This document shows positions 43,619-52,540 of a DNA stretch of 64,000 bases, one piece after another. Under the pieces are notes generated by a model. That model saw only the letters and a list, made by a program, of their open reading frames with translations. It did no database searches and was not told the origin of the DNA. How positions within the stretch are numbered: position 1 is the stretch's first letter; each line of letters starts with the position of its first letter. The translations under genes and the position numbers were made by a program. The stretch comes from Paractinoplanes deccanensis (GTDB taxonomy: Bacteria; Actinomycetota; Actinomycetes; Mycobacteriales; Micromonosporaceae), in assembly GCF_016862115.1 (NCBI RefSeq), contig NZ_BOMI01000125.1:1-64000 (forward strand). Direction: 5' to 3'.

Positions 43619-44515
43619 TCAGGTGCGCCGTGCCGTCGCGTAGCGGGGACGACCGGTGAGATCCGGGTGCGCGGTCACCTCGGTGAAGCGGCCGTCGGCG
43701 CGCAGCAGCTCGGGCAGCGCCGCGCCGTGCACGTCGTCGTGCTCGATGCCCACCACGCCACCGGGTCTGAGCAGCTCGGCGGCGCGCTGGACGACCGGGC
43801 GGATGACGGTGAGCCCGTCGGCGCCGCCGAAGACCGCCTCGGCCGGGTCGTGGTCGGCCACCTCCGGCGGCACGGGCGTGCCCTCCGGCACGTACGGCGG
43901 GTTGCACAGCAGCACGTCGACCGCGCCGCGCAGGCCGGACAGGAGCGAAGGATCGGTCACGTCGCCCTGCACCACCTCGACGGCCGGGAACCCGGCGGCG
44001 TTGCGGCGCAGATAGCCCAGCGCCACCGGCGAGCGCTCCACGGCGACGACCCGGCCGGCGGCGCTCTCGTCGGCGACGGACAGCGCGATCGCCCCGGTGC
44101 CGCTGCAGAGGTCGACCACCGTCGCCCCCGGCGCGGTGTGCTCGATGCCCCAGCCGGCGAGAAGCTCCGTCTCAGGACGTGGGACGAAGACGCCGTCGCC
44201 GACCGCCAGCTCCAGATGACGGAACGCCGCGGTGCCGAGCAGATGTTGCAGCGGCACGCGCCGGGCGCGCTCGGCGACCAGCGCGCGCAACCGGCGCAGC
44301 TCGTCCGGCCGCACGCTGTCGACCAGCAGCAGCCGTCCGCGCGGGATCTCCAGCACGTGCGCGGCGAGGATCTCGGCGTCGACCCGGGGCGACGCCACCC
44401 CGGCCGCCGAGAGATCGGCGACCGCCGCTGCGATCGCCTCGCTCAGCCTGGTCCGTACCAAGGGCCGGGAGCTGTCTTCGGAGTCCGGTTCCACGGCATA
44501 ATCATCGAACGTCAC
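43619..44515 (-). CDS. prmC: Release-factor glutamine methyltransferase
   Basis: Methylates the GGQ glutamine of RF1 and RF2, 298 aa. The N-terminal helical domain with RVPLQHLLGTAAFRHLELAV is followed by the SAM-binding VVDLCSGTGAIALSVA and catalytic NPPYVPEGTPVPPEV. I start at GTG 44515. Upstream codons look non-coding. It is in the same strand unit as the Sua5 genes and divergent from the GGDEF gene across 61 bases. Its substrate RF1 is encoded at 47371. Confidence 0.92.
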   Translation of the reverse strand: MTFDDYAVEPDSEDSSRPLVRTRLSEAIAAAVADLSAAGVASPRVDAEILAAHVLEIPRGRLLLVDSVRPDELRRLRALVAERARRVPLQHLLGTAAFRHLELAVGDGVFVPRPETELLAGWGIEHTAPGATVVDLCSGTGAIALSVADESAAGRVVAVERSPVALGYLRRNAAGFPAVEVVQGDVTDPSLLSGLRGAVDVLLCNPPYVPEGTPVPPEVADHDPAEAVFGGADGLTVIRPVVQRAAELLRPGGVVGIEHDDVHGAALPELLRADGRFTEVTAHPDLTGRPRYATARRT

Positions 44516-44576
44516 GTGCGCCGCCGACCGGCCGGGTCGGCGATGCTCCTCGCGTGGCACGGGTGGGAGGCGCCTG

Positions 44577-46082
44577 GTGAGTTGGTTGGACCAGCTCGCG
44601 GAGAACGTCGACGAGCTCCAGCGCGCCGGCAGCCTGCAACAGAACGGCCGGTCCGCCGAGGCGCTGCCGATCCTCGACGGTGTCCTCGCCACGGCCACCG
44701 ATCCGACCACCCGGGCCTATGCGCTGGTCCAGCGCTTCGGCGCCCTCATCAACCTGGGCCGCGTGGCCGAGCTGGCGACCGCGATGACCGCCGCCGACAA
44801 CGCGGTCCGCGAGATCCCCGACCCCTACCTGCGTGGCCAGATGCACGCCTTCGCCGCCCTGGGCGCCCATCTCGAGCGCAACCTCGACCGCGGCGTCACC
44901 CATCTGGTGCAGGCGTCGCGCGCGCTGGCCGCGGTGCGCGAGAACGACTCCGAGACCGCCTGGGGCTGGCACGACCTCGCCATGGCGTACTCGTACCTCG
45001 GCTTCCACGGCCACGCGCTGACCGCGATCGAGCAGGCCCGTCAGGTCGGCGCCGCGGCCGGCCTGGCCCCCGAGATCTTCGCGGCCCCGGGCATCCGGCT
45101 GCGCAACGCCGTCTCCCTCGACCACCAGGGCGACACCGACGGCTGCCTGCGGGTGCTGCGCGACATCGACGCCGAGCTGAGCCGGTACGTCGCGATCGGC
45201 GCCGGCCAGCTGCGCCCCGGCAGCCGCGCGGCGTACGGCTACGCACTGGCCCGCCGCGCCGCGCTGGGCGAGGAGACCGAGGCGAACGCCGCCGAGTGGC
45301 TGACCGGCGGTGGCGACAGCATCCGCACCCGCGACCTGCGCCACCTCGGCAACGTCTGCCTCGCCATCGCCGGCGGCCGGCCCGGGCACGCGCTGTCCAT
45401 GCTGGACGCCGTGCCGGTCGCGCCCGAGGTGCTCGGCGCCGCCGAGCCGGCCCGCCTGCGCAGCATCTGTTACGCCGCCGCGGGCGACCACGCCGCCGCG
45501 CACACCGCCGACCGCTACGCGTTCCGGCTCGCCGCCCAGCGCATCGACCGGCTCCGCGACGGCTACCTCGACGGCGTCGCGGCCCGCCTCGACGCCCAGG
45601 AGACCCAGCGCGACCCCGGCCGGTACGGCGACGAGACCCTGACCGACCCGCTGACCGGCCTGCCCAACCGCCGCCAGCTCGAGCGGTACGTGACCGCGCT
45701 GCTGGCCCGGGGCGAGCGCGCCGCGGTAGGCGTGTGCGACCTGATCGGCTTCACGGCCGTGAACGCGCGGCACGGCCGGCACTGCGGCGATCTCGTCCTC
45801 CAGCGCATCGCCGGCGTGCTCAACCGGGTCATGCGCCGCGGCGACTTCGTGGCGCGCTTCGCCGGCGACGAGTTCGTGGTGGTGCTCCCCGGCGCCGGCA
45901 CGGCACAGGCCGCCGAGGTGTCCCGCCGGCTCGCCGCCGCCACGAACGCGGAGAACTGGCAGGTCCTGGTGCCGGGCACGCCGGTCGGGCTGGCGGCGGG
46001 CTGGTCCGAGGTGGGCACCAACGGGCGTACGCTCAGTGCGGCGCTGGCCGCGGCTGCCGCGGCCAGGCAACCCACCCGATGA
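44577..46082 (+). CDS. TPR-like and GGDEF-domain protein
   Basis: Putative diguanylate cyclase, 501 aa. Residues 1-340 are helical repeats (TPR-like) with no membrane segment. The C-terminal 160 residues hold a GGDEF domain with TDPLTGLPNRRQLERY and the active site written AGDEF (about 429-433). Ahead of it is RRGD, which fits the RxxD inhibitory site. First-position Ala for Gly is tolerated in some active cyclases. GGAGG lies 7 bases before the GTG start. It may respond to a protein or peptide bound by the repeats. Confidence 0.88.
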   Translation: MSWLDQLAENVDELQRAGSLQQNGRSAEALPILDGVLATATDPTTRAYALVQRFGALINLGRVAELATAMTAADNAVREIPDPYLRGQMHAFAALGAHLERNLDRGVTHLVQASRALAAVRENDSETAWGWHDLAMAYSYLGFHGHALTAIEQARQVGAAAGLAPEIFAAPGIRLRNAVSLDHQGDTDGCLRVLRDIDAELSRYVAIGAGQLRPGSRAAYGYALARRAALGEETEANAAEWLTGGGDSIRTRDLRHLGNVCLAIAGGRPGHALSMLDAVPVAPEVLGAAEPARLRSICYAAAGDHAAAHTADRYAFRLAAQRIDRLRDGYLDGVAARLDAQETQRDPGRYGDETLTDPLTGLPNRRQLERYVTALLARGERAAVGVCDLIGFTAVNARHGRHCGDLVLQRIAGVLNRVMRRGDFVARFAGDEFVVVLPGAGTAQAAEVSRRLAAATNAENWQVLVPGTPVGLAAGWSEVGTNGRTLSAALAAAAAARQPTR

Positions 46083-46100
46083 CGACGATGTAGACCGAGA

Positions 46101-47387
46101 ATGGCCACGATCGAGCTCGGCGAGATCTCCGGCAGGCGCCCGGAGGACTCTCGCCCGCTCGGTCGCGATCGGCGGCTCGCGGCCGCGGCGGTCGTGGTGC
46201 TCTGCTCGCTCACGGTCGCCGGTTCGGCCGTTCCCGCGCCGCGCGGTGTCCGTCCGCTGTGGAGCGTGTCCGGGATGGGCAGCCCGAGCTCGGCGCTGAC
46301 CGCCGACTCGGCATACGTGTACCGCAGCGATGCGAACAGCACCCGCGTCAGCGCGTACGACCTCGCCAGCGGCCGGCTGCGCTGGCAGCGGTCGTTTCCC
46401 GGCGCGGCCGGCTACGTGCAGGTCGCCGAGCGGGCGGGCCTGCTGCTGATCCCGGCCGAGGTGAGCCGGACGGCCCGGCCCGGCTACGAGACGGTGGCGC
46501 TCTCCGCGGCCACCGGCGCCGAGGCGTGGCGCGCGCCCGGCGAGCCGTACACGGTCGGCGGCGACACCGCGCTGATGACGGAGTACGCGGCGGACGGCGG
46601 CCTGCTGCGCGTGCGGCTGGCGCGGCTCGGCGACAACAGCACCGTCTGGAGCCGCGACACGCCGGGCGTGCGCAACCAGGTCGTGGCGATGTCCGGCGAC
46701 CGGCCCGGCGCCGTGGTCACGGCCACCGCGTCCGGCGAGATCCGCGTCTACGCGTACGCGACCGGCGCTCTCACGGCGTCCGGCCGGATCCCGATGGTCG
46801 AGCCCCGGCCCGAGGAGGGCTACTTCAACGACCTCGTCGCCGGCGGCGGGCATCTGGTCGTCAACCAGGCCCGGGGCGGCGTCTTCGAGCTCACCGTCTA
46901 TCGCCTGGACACCCTGGAGGAGTTGTGGAACATCCACGACACCGAGGGGTACGCGTTCGCGTGCGGCCCGTCGCTGTGCCTCAGCGGGGCGGGCGGCCTG
47001 GTCGCGTACGACCCGGCGACCGGGCGTGTCCGGTGGCGCCTGCCGGAGGCCACCAACGCGCTCGCCGTCGGCGCGGAGCGGCTGGTGGTCGACGACGGCA
47101 GCGAGGAGGGCGAGCCGGCGCTGGTCGACGCGGCGACGGGCGAGCCGGTCGGCGAGCCGGGCCGGGGCAGCGTGGTGTGGAGTCCCGCGCCGGGCGGCAG
47201 CGTGCTGCTCCTGCGCTCCACGGTCTCGCCGCCGGGGCGCACGGCGGTGACCCGCTGGGAGCTGGCGACGGGCCGGCAGGCACTGCTCGGCACGATCGGC
47301 CGCATGCCCGGCTATCAGTGCCAGTCGACCGGCCGGTATCTCACCTGCGCGCGCGGCGACCTCTTCGAGGTCAGCGAGGTGCCGTGA
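46101..47387 (+). CDS. Membrane-anchored PQQ-like beta-propeller protein
   Basis: Protein of 428 aa. A cytoplasmic start of 25 residues and one membrane segment (about 27-47) precede an outside domain of repeated blade-like units. These include AYDLASGRLRWQRSF, VALSAATGAEAWRAP, YRLDTLEELWNIH and AYDPATGRVRWRLPEA. These match the PQQ-binding-like beta-propeller pattern found in actinobacteria with no enzyme motif visible. It begins 18 bases after the GGDEF gene and may form an operon with it. Its last 17 bases overlap the 3' end of prfA. Confidence 0.82.
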   Translation: MATIELGEISGRRPEDSRPLGRDRRLAAAAVVVLCSLTVAGSAVPAPRGVRPLWSVSGMGSPSSALTADSAYVYRSDANSTRVSAYDLASGRLRWQRSFPGAAGYVQVAERAGLLLIPAEVSRTARPGYETVALSAATGAEAWRAPGEPYTVGGDTALMTEYAADGGLLRVRLARLGDNSTVWSRDTPGVRNQVVAMSGDRPGAVVTATASGEIRVYAYATGALTASGRIPMVEPRPEEGYFNDLVAGGGHLVVNQARGGVFELTVYRLDTLEELWNIHDTEGYAFACGPSLCLSGAGGLVAYDPATGRVRWRLPEATNALAVGAERLVVDDGSEEGEPALVDAATGEPVGEPGRGSVVWSPAPGGSVLLLRSTVSPPGRTAVTRWELATGRQALLGTIGRMPGYQCQSTGRYLTCARGDLFEVSEVP

Positions 47388-48462
47388 AGCCGGCCTCACC
47401 GGCCAGGCGCGCCTGCCGGTCGGCCTCGGCGAGGGCGTCCAGCACACCGTCGAGCTCGCCGCCGAGGGCCAGGTCGAGGTTGTAGGCGGTGTAGCCGATC
47501 CGGTGGTCGGTGATCCGGTTCTGCGGGAAGTTGTACGTGCGGATGCGCTCGGAGCGGTCGACCGTGCGCACCTGGGCCTTGCGCGAGTCGGAGGCGGCCG
47601 CGTCGGCCTCCTCCTGGGCCATCGCGAGCAGCCGGGAGCGCAGGATGCGCAGCGCCGACTCCTTGTTCTGCAGCTGGCTCTTCTCGTTCTGGCAGCTCAC
47701 CACCGTGCCCGTGGGCAGGTGGGTGATGCGGACGGCGGAGTCGGTGGTGTTGACCGACTGGCCGCCGGGGCCGGACGAGCGGAAGACGTCGATGCGCAGG
47801 TCGTTCGGCTCGATCTGGACCTCGACCTCCTCGGCCTCGGGCAGCACCAGCACGCCCGCCGCCGAGGTGTGGATGCGGCCCTGCGACTCGGTGACCGGCA
47901 CGCGCTGCACCCGGTGCACGCCGCCCTCCCACTTGAGGCGGGACCAGACGCCGTGGCCGCCCTCGGGCACGCCCTTGGTCTTGACCGCGACCGAGATGTC
48001 CTTGACGCCGCCGAGGTCCGACTCCTGCGAGTCGATCACCTCGACCACCCAGCCGCGGCGCTCGGCGTAGCGGGTGTACATGCGCAGCAGGTCGCCGGCG
48101 AAGAGCGCGGACTCCTGACCGCCCTCGCCCGCCTTGATCTCGACGATCACGTCCTTGGCGTCGTTGGGGTCGCGCGGGATCAGCATCTCGCCGAGCTTCT
48201 CCTCCAGCGGCGGCAGCGTGGCCGCGACCGCCTCGACCTCGGAGTTGAAGGCCGGGTCCTCGGCGGCGAGCTCCTTGGCGGCGGCCAGGTCGGCGCGGGC
48301 GGCCTCGAGCTCGGCGTTGGCGGCGTAGATCGGCGCGAGCTCGGCGAACCGGCGGCCGACGCGGCGCACGAGGGCCTGGTCGGCGTGGATGGAGGGGTCC
48401 TCCATCTGCCGCTCGAGCTGCTCGTATTCCTCGAGAAGGCTGGTCAGCCGGTCGGTGCTCAC
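47371..48462 (-). CDS. prfA: Peptide chain release factor 1
   Basis: RF1 of 363 aa, ending translation at UAA and UAG. The stop-recognition tripeptide is PVT in QRVPVTESQGRIHTSA. The peptidyl-hydrolysis motif GGQ is in RSSGPGGQSVNTTDSA near residue 232. The helical first domain (about 1-100) and DLRIDVFRS are normal. Downstream lies the convergent propeller gene (17-base overlap). Upstream, rpmE ends 83 bases before the prfA start. Confidence 0.97.
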   Translation of the reverse strand: MSTDRLTSLLEEYEQLERQMEDPSIHADQALVRRVGRRFAELAPIYAANAELEAARADLAAAKELAAEDPAFNSEVEAVAATLPPLEEKLGEMLIPRDPNDAKDVIVEIKAGEGGQESALFAGDLLRMYTRYAERRGWVVEVIDSQESDLGGVKDISVAVKTKGVPEGGHGVWSRLKWEGGVHRVQRVPVTESQGRIHTSAAGVLVLPEAEEVEVQIEPNDLRIDVFRSSGPGGQSVNTTDSAVRITHLPTGTVVSCQNEKSQLQNKESALRILRSRLLAMAQEEADAAASDSRKAQVRTVDRSERIRTYNFPQNRITDHRIGYTAYNLDLALGGELDGVLDALAEADRQARLAGEAGFTAPR

Positions 48463-48499
48463 GGGTCTCTCCCCACGCTGAAGGACGGATCACATGCGA

Positions 48500-48537
48500 A
48501 CGGCGCCCGCCCCGTGACTACCGGGTGCGGGCGCCGT
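48500..48537 (-). terminator. Terminator-like hairpin after rpmE
   Basis: An 11-bp perfect stem (ACGGCGCCCGC and GCGGGCGCCGT) with an inner CCCG/CGGG pairing begins 9 bases after the rpmE stop. There is no U-run, so it may be an attenuator that sets the ratio of rpmE to prfA. Confidence 0.6.
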
Positions 48538-48545
48538 CGACGCAG

Positions 48546-48770
48546 TTACTTCTTCTTCGCGGCGGTGACCTTGGCGTACTTGGCCTGGAACTTCGCCACG
48601 CGGCCCGCGGTGTCGAGGACGCGCTGCTTGCCGGTGTAGAACGGGTGGCAGGCGCTGCAGGTCTCGACGCGGATCTCGCCGCCCTTGGCGGTGCTGCGCG
48701 TGGTGAAGGTGCTGCCGCAGGAGCACACGACCTCGGTGGTGTGGTACTCCGGGTGGATGCCGCTCTTCAT
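48546..48770 (-). CDS. rpmE: 50S ribosomal protein L31, zinc-binding form
   Basis: L31 of 74 aa, in the C+ class. Cysteines lie in VVCSCG and ETCSACHPF, giving the Zn site. It has KSGIHPEYHTTEV at the start and a Lys-rich tail. The zinc version is normally replaced by a Cys-less copy under Zur control. No Zur box was recognised upstream. Confidence 0.97.
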   Translation of the reverse strand: MKSGIHPEYHTTEVVCSCGSTFTTRSTAKGGEIRVETCSACHPFYTGKQRVLDTAGRVAKFQAKYAKVTAAKKK

Positions 48771-49021
48771 GTTTCTCGGTCCCTCTCAGTATGGTGGTCG
48801 CCGGGTCGCTGTCAGCACCGCGCCGCCCCGCCAGGGCCGGTGGCTCTGGGGGCGACGGGCTCGGGCGTGAACCGGAACCGTGGCCGATGGACCAGTCTGC
48901 CATGCCTCGGGCATTCCCGAGAAATCGCGGGTCCGTGCTGCCCAACGCAGGGCTCCGCACTGGTATTCCACGCCACTATCGCGAATAATGTCCGTTTCTC
49001 GTCCGGTACTGTTCCCGGTGA

Positions 49022-49918
49022 ATGACCAGACTGCTGATCACGCGGGGTCTGCCGGCGTCCGGCAAGACCACCTTCGCGCGCAAGCTCCAGCCCGGCGTGG
49101 TGCGGGTCAACCGTGACGACCTGCGCCGGATGCTGCACGGCACCCGGCTCTACACCCAGTGGGCCGAGGCGCAGGTCACCGACGTCCAGCGGGCCACCGT
49201 CGAGGCGCTGCTGCGGCGGCGCACCAGCGTGGTCGTCGACGACACCAACCTGCGGGCCGGCAAGGTGCGCGAGTGGGCCGAGCTGGCCGCCCGCTACGGC
49301 GCCACCTTCGAGGTGCACGACTTCACCGACGTACCGCTGCGGGAATGCATCCGCCGCGACGCCTCCCGAGCTCCCGAGGAGCGGGTCGGCGAGCGCGCCA
49401 TCCGCGAGATGTTCGACCGCTATCTCGCGAACCGGTCGCTGCCCCTCCCCGTGCCCTTCGTGCCGCCCGGCGGGCCGGGCATCGTCTACGCGCCCGACCC
49501 GGAGCTGCCGCCGGCCCTGCTCGTCGACATCGACGGCACGGTGGCCCTGATGAACGGGCGCGGCCCGTACGACTGGGACGAGGTCGGCTCGGACCTGCCC
49601 CACCAGGCGGTCATCACGGCGGTCCGCGCGATGCACGCGGCCGGCAACGCGATCGTCTTCTGCTCGGGACGCGACGAGGTCTGCCGCGCCGAGACCGAGG
49701 CCTGGCTGGACCTTTACGTCGGGGTGCCGTACGAAGCACTATTCATGCGGCCGTGGGGCGACAGCCGCAAGGACTGGGTGGTCAAACAGGAGATCTTCGA
49801 GGAGCGGATCCGGGACCGCTGGCGCATCGTCGGCGTGTTCGACGACCGGCAACAGGTGGTACGGATGTGGCGGGAGCTCGGCCTGACCGTGTTCCAGGTG
49901 GCGGAGGGGGATTTTTGA
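49022..49918 (+). CDS. Polynucleotide kinase/phosphatase, T4 Pnkp-like
   Basis: End-healing enzyme of 298 aa, the length of T4 Pnkp. The N-terminal kinase has GLPASGKTTFAR (P-loop at residues 9-16) and VVVDDTNLRAGKVREW. The C-terminal HAD phosphatase has DIDGT at 169-173, FCSGRDEVCR and GVFDDRQQVV. It should phosphorylate 5'-OH ends and remove 2',3'-cyclic or 3'-phosphates, preparing RNA for ligation. It overlaps the ligase gene by 4 bases. The 251-base gap to rpmE contains no other gene that I can see. Confidence 0.9.
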   Translation: MTRLLITRGLPASGKTTFARKLQPGVVRVNRDDLRRMLHGTRLYTQWAEAQVTDVQRATVEALLRRRTSVVVDDTNLRAGKVREWAELAARYGATFEVHDFTDVPLRECIRRDASRAPEERVGERAIREMFDRYLANRSLPLPVPFVPPGGPGIVYAPDPELPPALLVDIDGTVALMNGRGPYDWDEVGSDLPHQAVITAVRAMHAAGNAIVFCSGRDEVCRAETEAWLDLYVGVPYEALFMRPWGDSRKDWVVKQEIFEERIRDRWRIVGVFDDRQQVVRMWRELGLTVFQVAEGDF

Positions 49919-50538
49919 GCGTCAAGTACCCGCGCACCTTCCACCTGCCCGACTCCCCCGGCGCCACCCACGACGACAAGGTGCAGCACGATCTGTCCTG
50001 GCTGGACGGTGAGCTCGTGGTGACCGAGAAGCTCGACGGCGGCAACCTCACCTTCACCCGCGACGCGATGTACGGCCGCTCCCCCGACTCCGGCACCCAG
50101 CCGTGGGACCGGCCCGCCAAGGCGCTGTGGGCCATGACGGCCTACCGGATCCCGGACGACTGGCGGGTCTGCGGCGAGTCGATGTGGGCGCGGCGCAGCA
50201 TCGCCTACTCCGACCTGCCCGGCGTCTTCATCGTCTTCGGCATCTGGGACGAGACGGACACGCTGCTCGGCTGGGACGACACCGTCGACTGGGCGCGGCG
50301 GCTCGAGCTGCCGGTGGTGCCGGTGCTCTACCGGGGCGGCAGCCTCTCCGAGGCCCGGGCCGCCTGGCCCGCCCAGCGCGACGAGACGTGCTCCGAGGGC
50401 TACGTGGTGCGCGCGGCCGGCCGCATCCCGGCCGCCGACTTCGACCACAAGGTGCTCAAGTGGGTGCGCGCCGGCCACGTCCGCACCCCCGGCTCGTGGC
50501 GCCACCGCGACGACTTCGCGGTGAACGAGTTCGCCTAG
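49915..50538 (+). CDS. RNA ligase, compact
   Basis: Nucleotidyltransferase-fold ligase of 207 aa. Motif I is EKLDGGN with Lys39 as the adenylation site. Motif Ia RVCGESMWARRS, motif III GVFIVFGIWDE, motif IV ETCSEGYVVR and motif V DHKVLKWVR are in order. No further C-terminal domain is present, so it is a minimal RNA ligase. The start is TTG 49915, overlapping the kinase stop (TTGA) with GGAGGGGG before. Its substrate is unknown. Coupled to the kinase it forms a heal-and-seal unit. Confidence 0.88.
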   Translation: MSVKYPRTFHLPDSPGATHDDKVQHDLSWLDGELVVTEKLDGGNLTFTRDAMYGRSPDSGTQPWDRPAKALWAMTAYRIPDDWRVCGESMWARRSIAYSDLPGVFIVFGIWDETDTLLGWDDTVDWARRLELPVVPVLYRGGSLSEARAAWPAQRDETCSEGYVVRAAGRIPAADFDHKVLKWVRAGHVRTPGSWRHRDDFAVNEFA

Positions 50539-51611
50539 GCGGCGCCGAGCAACTCGCGGAAGTGGTCGAGCAGGAAGGTCCCCTTGAACGCCGCGGTCGC
50601 CTCGGCGTCGAAGAGGCCCAGCTCCGGGGCGTAGCCCACGCCGCCGGACGGTCCCAGCGAGAGCATGATCCCGTCCGTGAACGGCTCGTACGCGGTGAGC
50701 GGCCCGCCCTCGATCAGCGCGCGGATGTTCGCGGCGGCCACCTCGGCCTGGCGCCCGGCGGCGCGGCCCACCTTCAGCTCCGGGGTGTCGTTGAGGTCGC
50801 CGACCGCGAAGACCCGCTCCTGCCCGGCGACGCGCAGGTGCTCGGTGACCGCCAGCCGGCCGCCGGGCCGCCGGGCCGCGGCCAGCTCCGGGCCGAGGTA
50901 GGAGCTCGGCACCGTGCCGCCGTAGCAGGCGAACCACAGGTCGGCCGCGAGCGCCTCGCCGTCGCCGGTGGTCACCGTGAACGCGCCGACCGCGCCGGCC
51001 GGGGTCGCCGGCGGGGTGTCGAGCTTCGTGTCCAGCAGCACCCGCACCCCCAGCGCGTCCAGCTGCCGGGTCAGCTCGGCGCGGAACTCGGCGGGGAACC
51101 GCCCGCCGAGCAGGTCGGGCACCGGGTCGACGAGGGTCACCGGCTTGCCCGGCCAGGCCGTCGCGATCTCGCCGGCGAACTCCAGGCCGATCGCCCCGGC
51201 GCCGAGCAGCAGCACCCCGGTCGCCCGGTCCAGCGCGTCGTGCAGCTCGCGCAAGCGCCGCGCCGCCGTGACCGGGCTCGTCGTGCCGAGCCGGGTCGGG
51301 AAGGGCCCGGCCGAACCCGTGGCCAGCACGAGGTAATCGGCGTCGAGCCGCGCCCCGGAGGCGAGCTCGACCACGCCGGGCCGCACGTGCGCCGCGGTGT
51401 CGCGCACCAGCCGGCCACGGGACAGCAGGCCGTCGTACGGGAGGAACATCTTCTCCACCCAGGCCGGGTCGGCCGCCGCGCGCAGCTGGGCGACGTGGTG
51501 GAAGAACGCCTCCTTCGGCTCCACCAGCGTCACCTCCGCGACGTCGTCCAGCGTCCTGGCCACCACAGCACCGGCGTAACCGCCGCCCACCACAATCACT
51601 TTCGCAGTCAT
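50535..51611 (-). CDS. FAD-dependent NAD(P) oxidoreductase, NDH-2-like
   Basis: Protein of 358 aa with two Rossmann motifs. FAD binding is at VIVVGGGYAGAVVARTL and NAD(P) binding at VLLLGAGAIGLEFAGEIA. The second FAD motif is VFAVGDLND. It resembles the AIF-M2/FSP1 and type II NADH dehydrogenase group. The electron acceptor may be a quinone. Four bases at the end overlap the RNA ligase gene, tail to tail. It is divergent from the HTH gene, which may regulate it. Confidence 0.86.
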   Translation of the reverse strand: MTAKVIVVGGGYAGAVVARTLDDVAEVTLVEPKEAFFHHVAQLRAAADPAWVEKMFLPYDGLLSRGRLVRDTAAHVRPGVVELASGARLDADYLVLATGSAGPFPTRLGTTSPVTAARRLRELHDALDRATGVLLLGAGAIGLEFAGEIATAWPGKPVTLVDPVPDLLGGRFPAEFRAELTRQLDALGVRVLLDTKLDTPPATPAGAVGAFTVTTGDGEALAADLWFACYGGTVPSSYLGPELAAARRPGGRLAVTEHLRVAGQERVFAVGDLNDTPELKVGRAAGRQAEVAAANIRALIEGGPLTAYEPFTDGIMLSLGPSGGVGYAPELGLFDAEATAAFKGTFLLDHFRELLGAA

Positions 51612-51711
51612 GCCCCGACTTTCGTGCGGCCGGCGCCGGGCGGGGAGACCGCGCCCAGAGTGGTAGCCGCAGGGACACCTTCGCCGGCCGCGACGTGGTT
51701 ACAGTCGATCG

Positions 51712-52530
51712 GTGGCCGACAACGAGCTGGGCGATTTCCTGCGCGCGCGCCGGGCCGCGGTGACGCCGGCCGAGGTCGGGCTGCCCCCGGGCCCCCGGCG
51801 GCGCACGCCCGGCCTGCGCCGCGCCGAGGTGGCGATGCTCGCCGGCGTCAGCGTGGAATACCTGATCCGCCTCGAGCAGGGCCGCGACCGCCATCCGTCC
51901 CCGCAGGTGCTGGCGGCGCTGGCCGGGCCGCTGCGGCTCACCGCGGCCGAGCGCGACCACCTCTACCGGCTGACCCGCAAGTCGGGCCCGGCCTGCGCGG
52001 GCCTCGCCAAGGACCCGGTGCGCACCGTGCGGCCGGGCCTGCTGGCGGTGCTCGCCCAGCTGGAGCCGGCCGCGGCGATGCTGGTCAACCAGGTCGGCGA
52101 CGTGCTGGCCGCCACCGAGGGCTTCCGCCGCCTGGCCGCGCCGATCGGGCTGCTCGACGGCGATCCGCCCAATCTGATCCGGTACGTCTTCACCGATCCG
52201 CGCGCCCGCGACGCCTACCCGGACTGGGCGCACGTGGCCGACGAGCAGGTCGCGGCGCTCAAGGACGGGCCGCCCCGGCCGGAGTTCACCGGCGAGCTGA
52301 CCGCGCGCGCCGGTGAGGAGTTCGCCGAGCGGGTCGCGCGGGTCCCGGGGCTGCCCCGCGCGCACGGCCTGCTGCGCCTGGTGCACCCCGAGGCCGGGCC
52401 GCTGCGGTTGTCGTACGAGATGATGGCCCTGCCCGGCGACAGCGGCGTGCGGCTGGTGGTCCAGCTCCCGGCCGACGAGGCCACCGCCGAGGCGCTGCAC
52501 CGCATCGCGCCCCTGCGGCTGGTCTCGTGA
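51712..52530 (+). CDS. HTH regulator with MmyB-like domain
   Basis: Protein of 272 aa. The N-terminal XRE-like HTH includes ELGDFLRARRAAVTPAEVGL and LAGVSVEYLIRLEQGRDRHP. The C-terminal part, including GLLAVLAQLEPAAAMLVNQV, has the PAS-like MmyB ligand domain. These regulators usually control a neighbouring oxidoreductase or efflux gene, and the divergent FAD enzyme is the likely target. The exact ligand is unknown. The nitric oxide synthase gene ends 11 bases away on the other strand. Confidence 0.86.
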   Translation: MADNELGDFLRARRAAVTPAEVGLPPGPRRRTPGLRRAEVAMLAGVSVEYLIRLEQGRDRHPSPQVLAALAGPLRLTAAERDHLYRLTRKSGPACAGLAKDPVRTVRPGLLAVLAQLEPAAAMLVNQVGDVLAATEGFRRLAAPIGLLDGDPPNLIRYVFTDPRARDAYPDWAHVADEQVAALKDGPPRPEFTGELTARAGEEFAERVARVPGLPRAHGLLRLVHPEAGPLRLSYEMMALPGDSGVRLVVQLPADEATAEALHRIAPLRLVS

Positions 52531-52540
52531 CGGTCTCTGG

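Noticed and set aside
44502..47447. Minus-strand open frame opposite the GGDEF and propeller genes
   Set aside because: The plus-strand proteins have recognisable domains. The minus frame has none.
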